Source: Adiantum capillus-veneris
Lineage: Eukaryota > Streptophyta > Polypodiopsida > Polypodiales > Pteridaceae
Length of the DNA: 64,000 bases
Assembly (NCBI GenBank): GCA_014529385.2
Contig: CM043942.1
Coordinates: 18,861,991 to 18,925,990, forward strand
Reading direction: 5' to 3'
Shown: in pieces, positions 1 through 10,594 of the stretch
Numbering within the stretch: position 1 is the stretch's first letter
Layout of the letters: each line of letters starts with the position of its first letter
Program-made: the position numbers and the translations under genes
Notes under the pieces: model-generated
The model's database searches: none
Told to the model about the DNA's origin: nothing
Seen by the model: only the letters and a program-made list of their open reading frames with translations

Positions 1-8
1 CACTTCAC

Positions 9-515
9 GTGTCTCCAAACAAGGAGTGGTTTACCTCTTATGTGACCACTAAAGATCATGTTCGGCTAGGCAATGGGCAGACATGTGAGATCTTAGGTGT
101 TGGAGATGTTCAATTGAAGTTTCAGAATGGCTCTTCTTTCACGCTGAAGAATGTGAGACATGTTCCCGCAATTACAAAGAGCTTGATCAGCACAGGTTTA
201 CTTGATGATGCTGGCTACGTCACCACTTTTGGACAGAACATGTGGAAGATATCCAAGGGTTCTATGACAGTAGCACATGGAGTAAAGTCTGGAGGACTTT
301 ACATGATTTATGTATGAAATGTCTCTAAAAATGTAATCAATGTAACCGAGCAGCCGAACGTTTCTTTGTGGCATAGCCGGTTAGGACATATGTCCAAGAA
401 GGGAATGGAAATCTTGTCTCGTTCTGGTTATTTGCCTGGATTTTCATTTAATGATTTTGAATTCTGTGAACATTGTCTGTATGGTAAGCAAACACAGCAG
501 CCACACAGGAGCACT
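9..515 (+). pseudogene. copia pol: GAG-pre-integrase segment
   Basis: The frame starting at 9 reads the stretch after the protease active site (HVRLGNGQ, NVRHVPAITKSLIST), then an in-frame TGA at 315-317, then continues in the same frame with SLWHSRLGHMSKKGM and CEHCLYGKQ. The LWHSRLGHMS and C-x2-C residues are the zinc-binding H-H-C-C part that precedes the integrase core. A frameshift near 500 moves the coding frame into the integrase ORF that follows. The protease active site itself lies upstream of the window. Confidence 0.85.
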
Positions 516-1377
516 TGTTCATAGTGATTTGTGTGGACCTATTCCTAACCTATCTCTAGGGGGAGCTTTTTACTTTATGACATTTATAGATGATTACTCG
601 AGGAAAGTATGGGTTTACTTTCTCAAGCACCAGGATGAAGCGTTTAGTGTTTTCAAAACGTTTGTGACACTTGTGGAGAATCAGAGTGGCAAGAAGCTTA
701 AATGCTTACGCACTGACAATGGTGGAGAGTATGTTTCAAAGGCCTTTCAGGACTTTTGTGAGTCAAAAGGTATAAAACGTGAACCTACTGCTCCTTACAA
801 TCCTCCTCAAAATGGTGTTGCTGAGAGGATGAATAGGACCATACAAGAGAAGGTCAGAAGTATGTTGTCTAATGCATAGCTGCCAAATGGGTTTTGGGCT
901 GAAGCTGTATCAATAGCTGTTCATCTTGTAAAGAGATCTCCTAGCAAGGTTTTGCAGAAATATTCAGTGCCAGAGATGGTATGGTTAGGCAAAATGCCCT
1001 CATGCAAGCATCTCAGAGTCTTTGGCTGTGAGGCATATACTCACGTTCCAAAGGAATTTAGGAACAAACTTGAGCCAAAAAGTAGAAAGTGCATCTTTCT
1101 AGGCTATGGTAATTCTGGTGAGATGGGGTACAGACTTTGGGATCCCGAATCCAGAAAGGTTGTCCGCAGCAATGATGTTCACTTTAATGAATCCAAATAT
1201 TATTCTAAACCAGAGAGGGTTGAGGAGATTAGAAGAGTTGTCTTCCAACAAGATGGACCTGCACGTGCAAGACAAAATGTCAGGGCTCAAGAGGAGCAAG
1301 GACAGGATAGAGTGGAACCACAGGTTGTGGCTGAGCCTGAGCCACCTATTGTGCGTAGATCTGGACGTGTCACGTGA
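451..1377 (+). pseudogene. copia integrase (broken)
   Basis: Retroviral-type integrase core with catalytic residues visible: first Asp in VHSDLCGP, second Asp in RTDNGGEY, Glu in NGVAERMNR, followed by the copia-typical C-terminal block LRVFGCEAYTHVP and KCIFLGYG. In-frame stops at 877-879 and 1375-1377 interrupt it, but the frame is unchanged across both. The open segments before and after the first stop are one domain. No usable start codon belongs to it, because it is an internal part of a polyprotein. Confidence 0.9.
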
Positions 1378-1401
1378 CCTCCTGATAGGTTTGTTCCATC
1401 T

Positions 1402-2409
1402 ATGAACTATGTCATGTTGACTAATTGCAATGAGCCTTCATGTTACAAGGAAGCAGTGCAAATGAAGGACTCCAGGAATTGGCAATTGGCCATGCAGTCA
1501 GAGATGACAACTCTGCATAAAAACAAGACATGGAAGCTAGTTAAATTACCACAGGGCAAAAAGGCTCTACCCTGTAAATGGGTTTACAGGTATAAGATCA
1601 CCGCTCATGATAGTCAGCCAAAGTACAAAGCAAGGCTTGTTGCCAAGGGCTTTAAGCAAGAACAAGGCATTGACTTTGATGAAGTCTTCTCTCCGGTGGT
1701 CAAGATGACTACATTGAGATTCTTTCTTGCATTGGTTGCCATATTAGATTTGGTGTTGCACCAAATGGATGTCAAGACAGTGTTCTTGCATGGTGATTTA
1801 GATGTGGAAATTTACATGCAGCAGCCAGAAGGGTTTGTTGAGAAAGGCAAGGAAGATTGGGTATGCCAGTTGTTAAAGAGTCTTTATGGCTTAAAACAAT
1901 CACCGAGGGCATGGTACCATAAATTCCACAAGTTTATGCTTTCTCAAGGCTACAAACGTAGTGAGTTCGATCACTGTCTATATACAAAGAAGGCTATAGA
2001 TGGAAGTTGGCTGATCCTTATTTTGTATACGGATGACATGTTGATTGCTGGCAAGCACTTGGAAGAAATTTCAGCTTTGAAGTCAAAGATGGCAAAATCG
2101 TTTGACATGAAAGACATGGGTGAGGCAAGTCATATACTTGGTATGCGCATTGAGAGAGACAGATCAAAGAAGTTGATTTGGTTATCTCAAACAGAGTATA
2201 TTGACAAGGTTTTGCAACGTTTCAATATGGAAAAGGGAAAGGCACTGAGTGTTCCATTTCCACCATATGTGAAACTTAGCAAACAAGATTGTCCTGTGTC
2301 TGAGAAAGAACAGGCTGAAATGGATAAGATTCCATATGCGTCTGCAGTGGGTAGTTTGATGTATGCAATGATTTCTACTCGCCCAGACATTGCATTTGTA
2401 GTGGAGTAG
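1402..2409 (+). pseudogene. copia reverse transcriptase (broken)
   Basis: Reverse transcriptase of the copia type. Visible blocks are WKLVKLPQGKKALPCKWVY, YKARLVAKGF, the segment around HQMDVKTVFLHGDL, LYGLKQSPRAWY, and the catalytic box read as YTDDM where YVDDM is usual. The frame is the same as the integrase pieces upstream, separated from them only by the stop at 1375. A one-base shift near 2405-2410 ends the frame just before the RNase H part. The active-site Val to Thr change fits decay. Confidence 0.9.
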
Positions 2410-2420
2410 TAAGTCGATAC

Positions 2421-2984
2421 ATGCCAAACCCAGGCAAGAAACATTGGGAGGCAGTGAAAGGAATATTGAGATACCTGAAAGCTACAAAGAGTATGCGTAT
2501 ACGCTATGGGAGTCAGGAGCTAAGTGTAAAGGGTTTTACAAACTCAGATTATACAGGTGACTTAGACAACCGAAGGTCTACGTCAGGGTATGTCTTTACA
2601 TTGGCTGGTGGAGCAGTATCATGGCGTTCTAGATTACAAGATTGTGTTACTCGGTCTACTACAGAGGCTGAATATGTTGCAGCATCAGAGGCATGCAAAG
2701 AATCAATTTGGCTTAATCGACTAGTAACAGATTTGGGAATCAAAGAAGAGATGCCTGTGTTATATTGTGATAGTCAAAGTGCTATACAATTGGATTGCAA
2801 TCCAGTTTATCACTCAAAGACAAAGCATGTGGATGTGAAGTATCATTTCATCAGGGAAATGCTCGAGGATAAGCAACTTCAGCTTGTCAAAGTTCACACC
2901 ACAGAAAATCCTGCTGATCTACTTACAAAAGGACTTCCCTCAGAGAGCTTTGCGCATTTTCGCAAGCAGTTAGGTGTAGGGTAG
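2421..2984 (+). pseudogene. copia RNase H and C-terminus
   Basis: Copia RNase H domain: GFTNSDYTGDLDNRRSTSGY, the EAEY box, the DSQSA box, and the terminal KHVDVKYHFIRE...PADLLTKGL block just before the stop. In the first box the usual Asp (as in YSDADYAGD) reads Asn, so the first metal-binding residue appears lost. The frame differs from the RT frame by one base, so RT and RNase H are separated by a frameshift near 2410. The stop is followed after about 80 bases by the polypurine tract. Confidence 0.88.
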
Positions 2985-3062
2985 TACATCACTTCTCTAC
3001 ATCTCTTGTATATTAGCTTGTATAGTAGCTTCTCTCACACTTAAAGTACCACATTGGACATT

Positions 3063-3073
3063 AAGTGGGAGGT
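3063..3073 (+). other. polypurine tract of the copia element
   Basis: AAGTGGGAGGT lies immediately before the LTR, where second-strand priming is expected. Confidence 0.7.
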
Positions 3074-3299
3074 TGTTGGGGTATAAAGCCCAATGTGGTC
3101 GCCCAGGTAAGTGGGCGGGCGGCCAGGTATGTACACATATTCTTTTGTAAAAAACTAATAAGAACTCACTATGCTCTACACATTACAGTAGAGCGAGTTC
3201 ACCATATCGTCGTGCTATTCTTCTCACACTCTCTCTCGCGTCGCACTTCCGCTCGTACTCCTTCATATCAAAGGATGCAACAAGAACCCAACACCAACA
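3074..3299 (+). repeat. 3' LTR of the first copia element
   Basis: A 226-bp segment with perfect 6-bp inverted ends, TGTTGG at the left and CCAACA at the right. It begins directly after the polypurine tract. The partner LTR is outside the window, so the right end is set by the inverted terminus only. Confidence 0.75.
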
Positions 3300-3353
3300 T
3301 TGGGAGTAGTCAATTTAAATGTGATAGTACATGGATGTGAACGTACAAGGCAG

Positions 3354-4119
3354 TACCAGATTGGGATACCAATCAGCTCAAGCTATCACCTAAAGGCAAA
3401 CAACTCATTGTTCTAATTGCACCAAGCAAGGAGGAATGGAAAGAGAGTTACCAGCAAAGAAAACCACAAAGAAATCAATCTTCTGCATCCAATCGACAAG
3501 AAAATGCTACAAGTAGAATGCAAGGAGTCAAGAAAATTTGGGTACCAAAAGCACTGCTTAAGGACAAGCCGATTCAAATCTGGGTGCCCAAAACATTATC
3601 GGCAATACCAAAGACAGTTCCAAGGTTTAAAACACAAAGAAGAGCATCTCTGAGCAAGGAACCTAACACGAAATGGATTTGGAAGAAAAGGAGCACTTAT
3701 TTTCTCCGCCAATTGTAAAACCGATCAAGCAATGGAGGGCTAAGTCTCAAAAGACTCAACCACACCATTCTGACCAAGACAAACCAAGATATCAATGGCG
3801 GATAAACTCTCGACAACAGTCATTATTGATACCAACAGCTCAGAAAATTAGCATGCCAAAGCACCCTGATGATACAATCAAGAAAAGAGCACACAAGCTA
3901 CAAGATTTGGTCTTTGGAAGACAATATCAGAAAACCTCGACATCAGAAACTCTTGAGTTGATTACTCAAGACCCAACTCTTGCACAACATAATGGTTTTA
4001 ATTGCATTGATCTTCAAAGCATGGTAGAGCCAACCAAGGCTATGCATAGACACGATTGTTCAACCCATGCACACAGTCGTTCCGGAGTACGCCATCTAGG
4101 AGTGGTGGAAGGGCACTAA
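3354..4119 (+). pseudogene. gag-protease element tail with W-V-P-K repeats
   Basis: Directly after the copia LTR, frame 2 reads a protease-like C-terminal stretch (LKLSPKGKQLIVL) and then two copies of an I-W-V-P-K motif followed by [AT]-L (near 3536 and 3578). It ends at 3718 after a third W-rich stretch. Another frame (3673-4119) stays open with QWRAKSQ and YQWRINS segments. The same W-V-P-K tail follows the protease of the minus-strand element at 55397-58450, so I read this as the end of a related gag-protease element whose front lies left of the inserted copia. The frame changes show decay. No reverse transcriptase follows. Confidence 0.5.
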
Positions 4120-4140
4120 GTAATTAAGGGCAATGTTTGA

Positions 4141-4210
4141 AGAGGGAGGAAAAAGTTTGATGTTAACGTGTGATTTTTTGCAAAATTACCTAGTAATACC
4201 CTTATAAATC
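4141..4210 (+). repeat. possible polypurine tract and LTR start
   Basis: About 20 bases after the last open frame, AGAGGGAGGAAAAAG (4141-4155) is followed by TGATGTTAACG and a TATA-like TTATAAA at about 4203. The order fits a polypurine tract and the beginning of a 3' LTR, and TGTTAAC also opens the LTR-like end at 53758. No second copy is in the window, so this is tentative. Confidence 0.3.
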
Positions 4211-5530
4211 ATCAACATGGGAAATTTAACTGATAACATCTCCCCGATGAGTGTAAATAGTGTATATACCATGAGAAAACCATCAAAAAATCGTCTTTTT
4301 TTGTTAATTTTTATCATTTTTCTTGATATTGGGACTTAAAAATGGATAAATCCAACAAAAGACAATAAAGCTGTGTTTTTCAATGGATTTTCTTAATTAT
4401 TGGATTTTCACTTTGTTTTTTTTAGCATATTTTGTTATTTTCTTTGATTTTTTTAAAAAATAGGTCAAAAATTAATAATAAATAGCAAAGACACTCAGAT
4501 GAAAAATCGAAGACACGCTGATGATCAAAAGGACAAGGCGGACAGACATAAAAAATTTCAATCAAATCTGCAAACGGAAGCGGGAAGCCTAAATTAGGCA
4601 GCCAGACCTACTTTTGCAACATTCTTGCAGAATGAGCTACATGAATTAGATTGGGGAATTTTTTTACTCTAACATAGATTTCATGGCCTAGTAAGACTAA
4701 CAGGGGAGTTTGGGGAAAAATGGTTCGAGAAGTCCGAGTAGAGATACCCATGGTAGGCTAAAATCACCTCATTTCCACTTGTTGCCTTTGGAAAGAGAGC
4801 TTTTCGACCTTCTTCGCGCGCATTTTTTGGAGTCCACAATCACCTCTTTACAACACCGTCTCACACGAGACGTGAGGGGTAAGTTCTATACTTATGAATG
4901 ATCCATTCTTTACTGACGGTAGCTAGTCTAAACCCCTGGAAAAATTCCTAGAATCCGAGCAGTGCAGGAAGACCTACGACCAAAAATTGACCATAGCGGC
5001 CTGTCAGCTCAACCAAATCAGACGAGACTTGAACAGTAGCATACCCCTAGATGATACAACACTTCTATATCAACAGTTAACCATTTGGAAAGGGTCGAGG
5101 GGGTCCCAAGTAGAAAAGCTAGGTTTTTGGCAGATGCCAATATTGTATTCTGACTCCACAGACAGCTTATAGACTGGGTCTCTACACAATGTATATGGTT
5201 GGTTTTATAAAATCAATCAAGGCAAGCCCTCAAAAAGCAGAAAACAGCTCGAAGCTTGCAAAGCGTCAAATTTGACATACGAGGTCAAACTGACTCCAAA
5301 TGGGCCAAAATTGGATGAGTTGCTTCAGGACTATGTAGCGGACAAGTCCATAACGTCAAAAGTGATAAATCAACTCCACAGGCCATATAGTCACAAATAA
5401 TGGTGATTTCAGAGTCGAAGCACTAAGTGATGTTGGCACCACAAAACTTTACCAAATTCAATTTGGGACTTATTTTAGGTGTATAGAATATGTTTAAAAT
5501 TTTCAAGTTTTGCAAAAAAACTGTTGATTG
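4211..5530. other. non-coding stretch, no gene seen
   Basis: AT-rich sequence without a credible coding frame. If 4158 is an LTR start, part of this is LTR. Short open frames here (for example 4710-4901) have no recognisable motif and were not called. Confidence 0.5.
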
Positions 5531-5534
5531 CTAT

Positions 5535-6303
5535 AAATAATCATGATTATTTACTTTTGCAATTTTTTTGACTTAAAGATGATACCATTGGCTCACCTAT
5601 CACTTGTGCACACCTATTACATGCCACATTTCAAGTATGAGCCAAAATGATCAATGATAACTTGGAAAATTATCAAAAAATGCAAAGAAGTCCTTTCATA
5701 CCAATTTCTGAGTTATGAGTCACATTTTTTTTTCCAAATCACCTCATGTCACTTACACAGGGTCAACATCATGCCTAGAACCAAATTGCACCAAAAAATG
5801 TTCATTTTGATGAAAAAGTTAATAATCATGATTATTTACTTTTTTGCCAAGATGGGGGAAATTTGCAACTTTGCCCTCATGGGACCAAAGTATATGATGT
5901 CCAAAGACCACTAACCAAGTTTGAACAAATTTGGAGCTTAAAATCTCAAAGTTCCTTTATATCTACTATTTCAGAGACTAAAAGCCTAAATCTGGCACCA
6001 TTCTCACCCTGTGCACTCAAATGAGCCCACACTTCACTGAGAGTATCTAATTGATGTCTATTTCAGGCCCATGATGCCAAAATAGCAAAAAATTGAACAA
6101 ACTTATCAGTTGTAAGTAATCGTGACTATTTACTTTTGTTGCAAAATTTTGCTTGGACTTCATGATTTTGATCTTTACATGTTTTTATGCATCTATGCAT
6201 GTTCAAAAATTGATTTAAAGCATATTGGACTTAATTTGTTAGCAATTCAGTCTGAAGGACATTTCAGAGCAAAATCTGCCAAAATTTCTAACTTTGGCAC
6301 TTT
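5535..6303 (+). repeat. degenerate repeats spaced about 290 bp
   Basis: The phrase TAATCATGATTATTTACTTT occurs near 5540 and 5821, and as TAATCGTGACTATTTACTTT near 6119, a spacing of about 280-300 bp. Other words recur between them (CACTTGTGCACAC / CCTGTGCACTCAAATGAGCC). I take this as three diverged units upstream of the accessory ORF. A further TAATCATGATTTTTGCACTT lies at 10620, on the far side of that ORF. Confidence 0.5.
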
Positions 6304-6310
6304 ATGCACT

Positions 6311-6324
6311 TAACAGGAGCAATG
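6311..6324 (+). promoter_or_regulatory. candidate splice acceptor before accessory ORF
   Basis: TAACAG (AG at 6315-6316) precedes ATG at 6322-6324 by a few bases, after T-rich sequence. Placement matches the acceptor-like site before the accessory ORF at 23555. Confidence 0.3.
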
Positions 6325-8700
6325 CAAGCTGCAGAGAAGGCCAAGAAGAGGGTATCCCAAAAAGAGAAGCTACAAGAGCTGCCCCCATACCAACTGGACC
6401 CTAGTTCAGTAAAGACAACCAAAGCAAACTATATGTCAAAAGAACAACTTGAGGAGAACAACACAATGGTTTTTACAGGTAGATTTAAAAGTGAAGAAGG
6501 ACATCAGGTAGAACTACAGCTTTTGCCAAAAGAGTTCTACGATGCGCTAGCAAAGCCCGAAACAAAAGAAGCTAACAAAAGGCTTGGACTCAGAGAGTTC
6601 TACAACCAAGAGCCATGTGGTGTAGATTTTCAGAAAGCTTATGAGCTCCTATTCACAATCAAGGAAGATGGAACAACCCAGATTACTAACTAGCAAGGGC
6701 ACAAGGTAGAAGTGGTAATTATGAAAGAAATAGTGACCGAAGCTCTCACATTGCCGACAGAAGGGATGACCATGAGGGCTAGAGATAGAAAAATAGCAAG
6801 CATTTTCACCAAAGAGACTGCTGCGGCAACCTCTGCTGATCTTATCCAAAATCAAGTGGAAGAACCAACACTATTATATCACCAACACTTCCACTTTCTA
6901 GCAAAGAGACCGCCAAGGTATTCAACACCCAATCATGCAATTGCGACTACATTTACACAAGTGTTAAAGTTGAAAACCAGGCAACCCATCGACCACACAC
7001 AGTATGTGTTATCCGCGCTCAAGGGTACCAAGAAAGAGGGCAAGATGACCTATCTGGGAGCACCTAAGGTACTCACAAGAATAGCTTACCATGTTATCGG
7101 CATGGTAGACAATTTGCCACCTGCCCAAGATCAAAACACATGGATAGTGTCAGCACAACCATCTCCAAGAACCACAAGGTCAACAAAAAGAGTTTACAAA
7201 TCTGATGAGGAGTCTGAAGGAAGCTCTCATGAAGCACAGAGCAGCGAAAGCTCATACAATGAAGAGAAGAGAGCCAGAAGAGAGGAGATGAAGAAGAAGG
7301 AAGTGGCTGCACATCAGGAAGAACCTTAGCAAAAGAAAGCGAGGTTCGAACGAGAAAAAGAGACCTATGAAAGAAGCCGTCAACTATAGATGATGACCCA
7401 GCAAGGTGGGTTCCAAGGGATATGAAAGGCCCCCAAACCAAGAATCCTACCAGGAAGGAACCAGAAGATCCCAAGGATTCTCTTGAACGCATGTACCAAG
7501 AAGCAGAAGCCTTGAAGAAAAAAGAAGCTCAAGAAGAAGAAAGAAAAGCTAGGGAAGATACGGCGGATCGACAGAGACAAGCAGAAGAGACAACAGCACA
7601 AGGAGAGACCTAGCACGAACAAAGTGTTATGTTTCCCAGACCATCATCACCTACTACGGAACAACACAATCACCCCATGCCAAGCCCTCCATCATCACCA
7701 ATAGATAGAACCATAGAAGGAAACAAACCAAGGAAAAGGAACCTGAACCACAAGAGGCAGCAGGATATGAACAACATGCAGCAACTACTTCTGAGCAAGG
7801 CAAAGCAAAAGAGCCAGAACTAGAAAAATCAGCAAGTCCTGAACCAAGGGAGGCAACAAGTTTTGAGCATCCAAAGACACAAGAAATAGAGGCCACACCG
7901 TCTACCACCACCCAACAGGAAACGACCAAAGCAACCACAAAACCACAAAGAGAGGTAGAAGCCCCGTTGCAACCAGTAACTGTCACAATCCCACCCAAGG
8001 AGCCACACAAAGAGACTGTTGAATCATCTACAAAGCTCACAAAAATTGAACACTGGCAGAAAAATGATGAGATAATTCTCTAAGTTAATGAATATGCTAA
8101 GTAGATGCAGGAGATGACAGAAAAAATGTGATCAGCAGCACTTAGCTGCAGTGCTAAGGCTAGAGAGTTGGAAATGGTGATAGACTCTATTCAAGGAGAG
8201 CTAGAGGACAGATTAAATGTTGAAAGCTGAACAACACTACGTAGCCAGAGAAAAGTAGCAAAAGGAAATGGAGGAGCTAGGTACACTTCTGACGAAGTTG
8301 TCAGGACGCCTGCAAGACCAAGACCAAAAAACTGACAAAAGCTACCAACAAACTCTTAACTACAACTCTGTCAATTCAAAAGATCCAAGTACAGTTAGAC
8401 GTAGCAAACGGTTCATTACAATACTCAGAGTAGAGGATCAATGATCATGCAACCTTCTTGCGACAGATAAGAGAAAATCCCACAATTGGCTCGATCAAAG
8501 GTACAAAAGAAGTGTAGAAGCACTGGAGAAAAAGAATAAAGATCTCGAGCTACAGCTAAATCTAGAGCAGTCACAATGCAGAGACCTTGCATTAATGCGG
8601 GTACAAAGAGAAGAAGAGCTGCTCAATGAGATAGCAGAGCTGAAGAGAGTTAACCAGCTACTGTGAGATGGACATCAAGAGATGCAAGAAGAAGCAGGTA

Positions 8701-9173
8701 CATCAGAACAACCCCACATTGATATTCCCTCAGTCTCTTTTGCTAAGATGGAAACACAGTCGAAAAGAAGGTCTAAGTGGAGAAGAAGAATTTCAAGTAT
8801 CGATAACAGATGCCGATCAAGTGCCAATGGTCTAGCTGTCAAAAGCTGAAGAAGATGCACTTAAGGAGAAGGTTTCTCAGGAGACGAATGAGCAGTGGAA
8901 AGCAGCGATGGATTGGGAGTTGAGAATTATTAAGCACATACATCAGAACAACCCCACATTGATATTCCCTCGGTTTCTTTCGTTGAGATGGAAACACAGC
9001 CGACAGAAGGGCTAAGTGGAGAAGAAGAATTTCAAGTACCTATAACAGATGTTGATCAAGTGCCAATGGTCCAGCTGTCAAAAGCTGAAGAAGATGCACT
9101 TAAGGAGAAGGTTGCTCAGGAGAGGGATAAGGAGTGGAAAGCAACGATGGATGGGGAGTTGAGAATTATTCAT
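8701..9173 (+). repeat. 240-bp tandem duplication inside accessory ORF
   Basis: CATCAGAACAACCCCACATT starts at 8701 and again at 8941. The two copies stay similar through to a TGAGAATTATT end (about 8933 and 9173). Copy 2 lacks one base relative to copy 1 near position 60 of the unit and is open in frame. Copy 1 carries a stop. Confidence 0.85.
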
Positions 9174-10040
9174 TTTGTCAATGTTACTCAACTCACTCCC
9201 AACCAAATCAATGCATAATGGCATCAACAATCACTGCCATATCCCTTGATCAAGGTCGAGCTACTCTACAGGTCAAGGAACGACTATATAAAGACATGCA
9301 ACCAGAAGGCGCAGATGAAGTCCACCCTAGATGAAGTCCTAGATACTTGATTTTGTTCACAAGAGCACCTGCTTCGCTTTCAAAAGACCCAACTTTTTAT
9401 CTTGTACCAAGAGTAAGAACGTAGCAAGCACACACGACAATGACACAGAAGCAGCCTACATGGATGAATTATCCAAGATTGCCAACTCAAGAGAAGGGAA
9501 CACTGATAGAGAAATACATGGTGAAAACCCTAATGGGCGCCATGGCATTCTTCAAAAGCCTCCCTGATCTCTCATGTGCTATGCTCTACAAAATTTGCCG
9601 AATTCTACTCACATGCATTGAAGCCTTTCATGAGCTTGAGCAAGCAGGAGCACCGTGGATGTCCTCTCTTGGGGGCAATAAGGGTTTATTCTACAGCCTC
9701 AATAGCCAACCTTCCGAAGAAGTCCTTTATGGATTCTACGCCTGCTGCATGTTCTTGCCATCTCATAATATGTTGGCGTTTGAGGAAGCGTTCTACATAG
9801 GGTTTTTCACTTGGCGAACGAAGTTTTTTGGGCCAGTCATCAGCAACGTGACTTCCAGATTCGTAGGCTACTCTTGCATTGAGCTAAAGAACAGAGTCAC
9901 TATGCAATTTTTGCAGTTTCCAAACAAAGGAAGAAAGATCAGATATGAAAAATCTTTACATGCACTTAAAGACCGCCTCGCCAGCCGTCAACCCGAAGAT
10001 TATTTCAGCCCATAAAGATGTGTCAAGGGACGACACACGC

Positions 10041-10054
10041 GAGGAGGGGGGGAA
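10041..10054 (+). other. polypurine tract
   Basis: GAGGAGGGGGGGAA directly before a TG-starting LTR-like segment. Confidence 0.65.
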
Positions 10055-10414
10055 TGATAGCAGCAAGCTAACCTGGATATCATTTTTTGAAGCTCTCATT
10101 GTAAAAACATTTATTCTTTTGATGAGTTGTAAATATTGTAACCCCTATTTTCTAGATAAATATTGTAATTGATGAGCTGGGGCTACAAGCTTCCAGATTG
10201 TGTCAACCTATCTTTAGTTAGAGCTCCTAGATTATTAGTTTTGACCACCAAAAACCTTGACTAAGGTATAAAAGAAAATTTTTGTAAGTTATTTTCAAGT
10301 TTTTGGATAATGAAATACACAGCATGAGCTAACGGTGCTCAGTTCTCTCCTTCGCGCTTCCTACTCCCTCCCCGATTGTCACATTGCAGTCGCGTCTATT
10401 GCGTTGCAACTACA
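10055..10414 (+). repeat. 3' LTR of the gypsy remnant
   Basis: It begins TGATAGCAGC right after the polypurine tract and contains a TATA box TATAAAAG at 10267-10274. The right end is estimated at a CA near 10414, since no partner LTR is present for comparison. Confidence 0.5.
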
Positions 10415-10594
10415 GGTAAGAGCTCTACATATTGATGTAAGCATTTCACGATATTTCGTAGCGTTTGGCATCACCGACAGGCAGCCTAATTTCATCATAA
10501 GTAGAAATTTACACTTCAAAATAAAAAACTAAGTATAGGCGGGGTATTGGGGCATCATTGCTAAGCATTTAGATGCATTATGGGTCAAAAGCGA

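Larger units (their letters stand above)
1..3299 (+). mobile_element. Ty1/copia retrotransposon, 3' part, decayed
   Basis: The window opens inside a copia element. In order it shows the GAG-pre-integrase segment, integrase, reverse transcriptase, RNase H, a polypurine tract and the 3' LTR. This order (integrase before RT) defines Ty1/copia. The sequence style resembles the Tork/Tnt1 group, which is an inference. The coding region is broken by stops near 315, 877, 1375 and 2407 and by frameshifts near 500 and 2405-2420, so this copy cannot make the polyprotein. Gag and the 5' LTR lie outside the window. It appears to be inserted into the gag-protease element whose tail follows at 3300. Confidence 0.93.
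6304..10015 (+). pseudogene. degraded accessory ORF of a gypsy element
   Basis: Long region that was once coding. Frame 1 is open 6304-6693 and 6712-7329 (one TAG between), frame 0 continues 7422-7823, then another frame reads a Pro/Thr/Glu-rich stretch to about 8082, and a last block is open 9440-10015. The N-terminal part contains VTEALTLPTEG and a globular segment. The middle is rich in K/E/Q and probably coiled coil. The C-terminal 190 residues are globular, with PSHNMLAFEEAFYIGFF and ending EDYFSP. It sits between non-coding repeats and a polypurine tract plus LTR, the same place as the accessory ORF at 23555-27152, with a similar plan. No pol genes precede it here. Function unknown. Confidence 0.55.
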
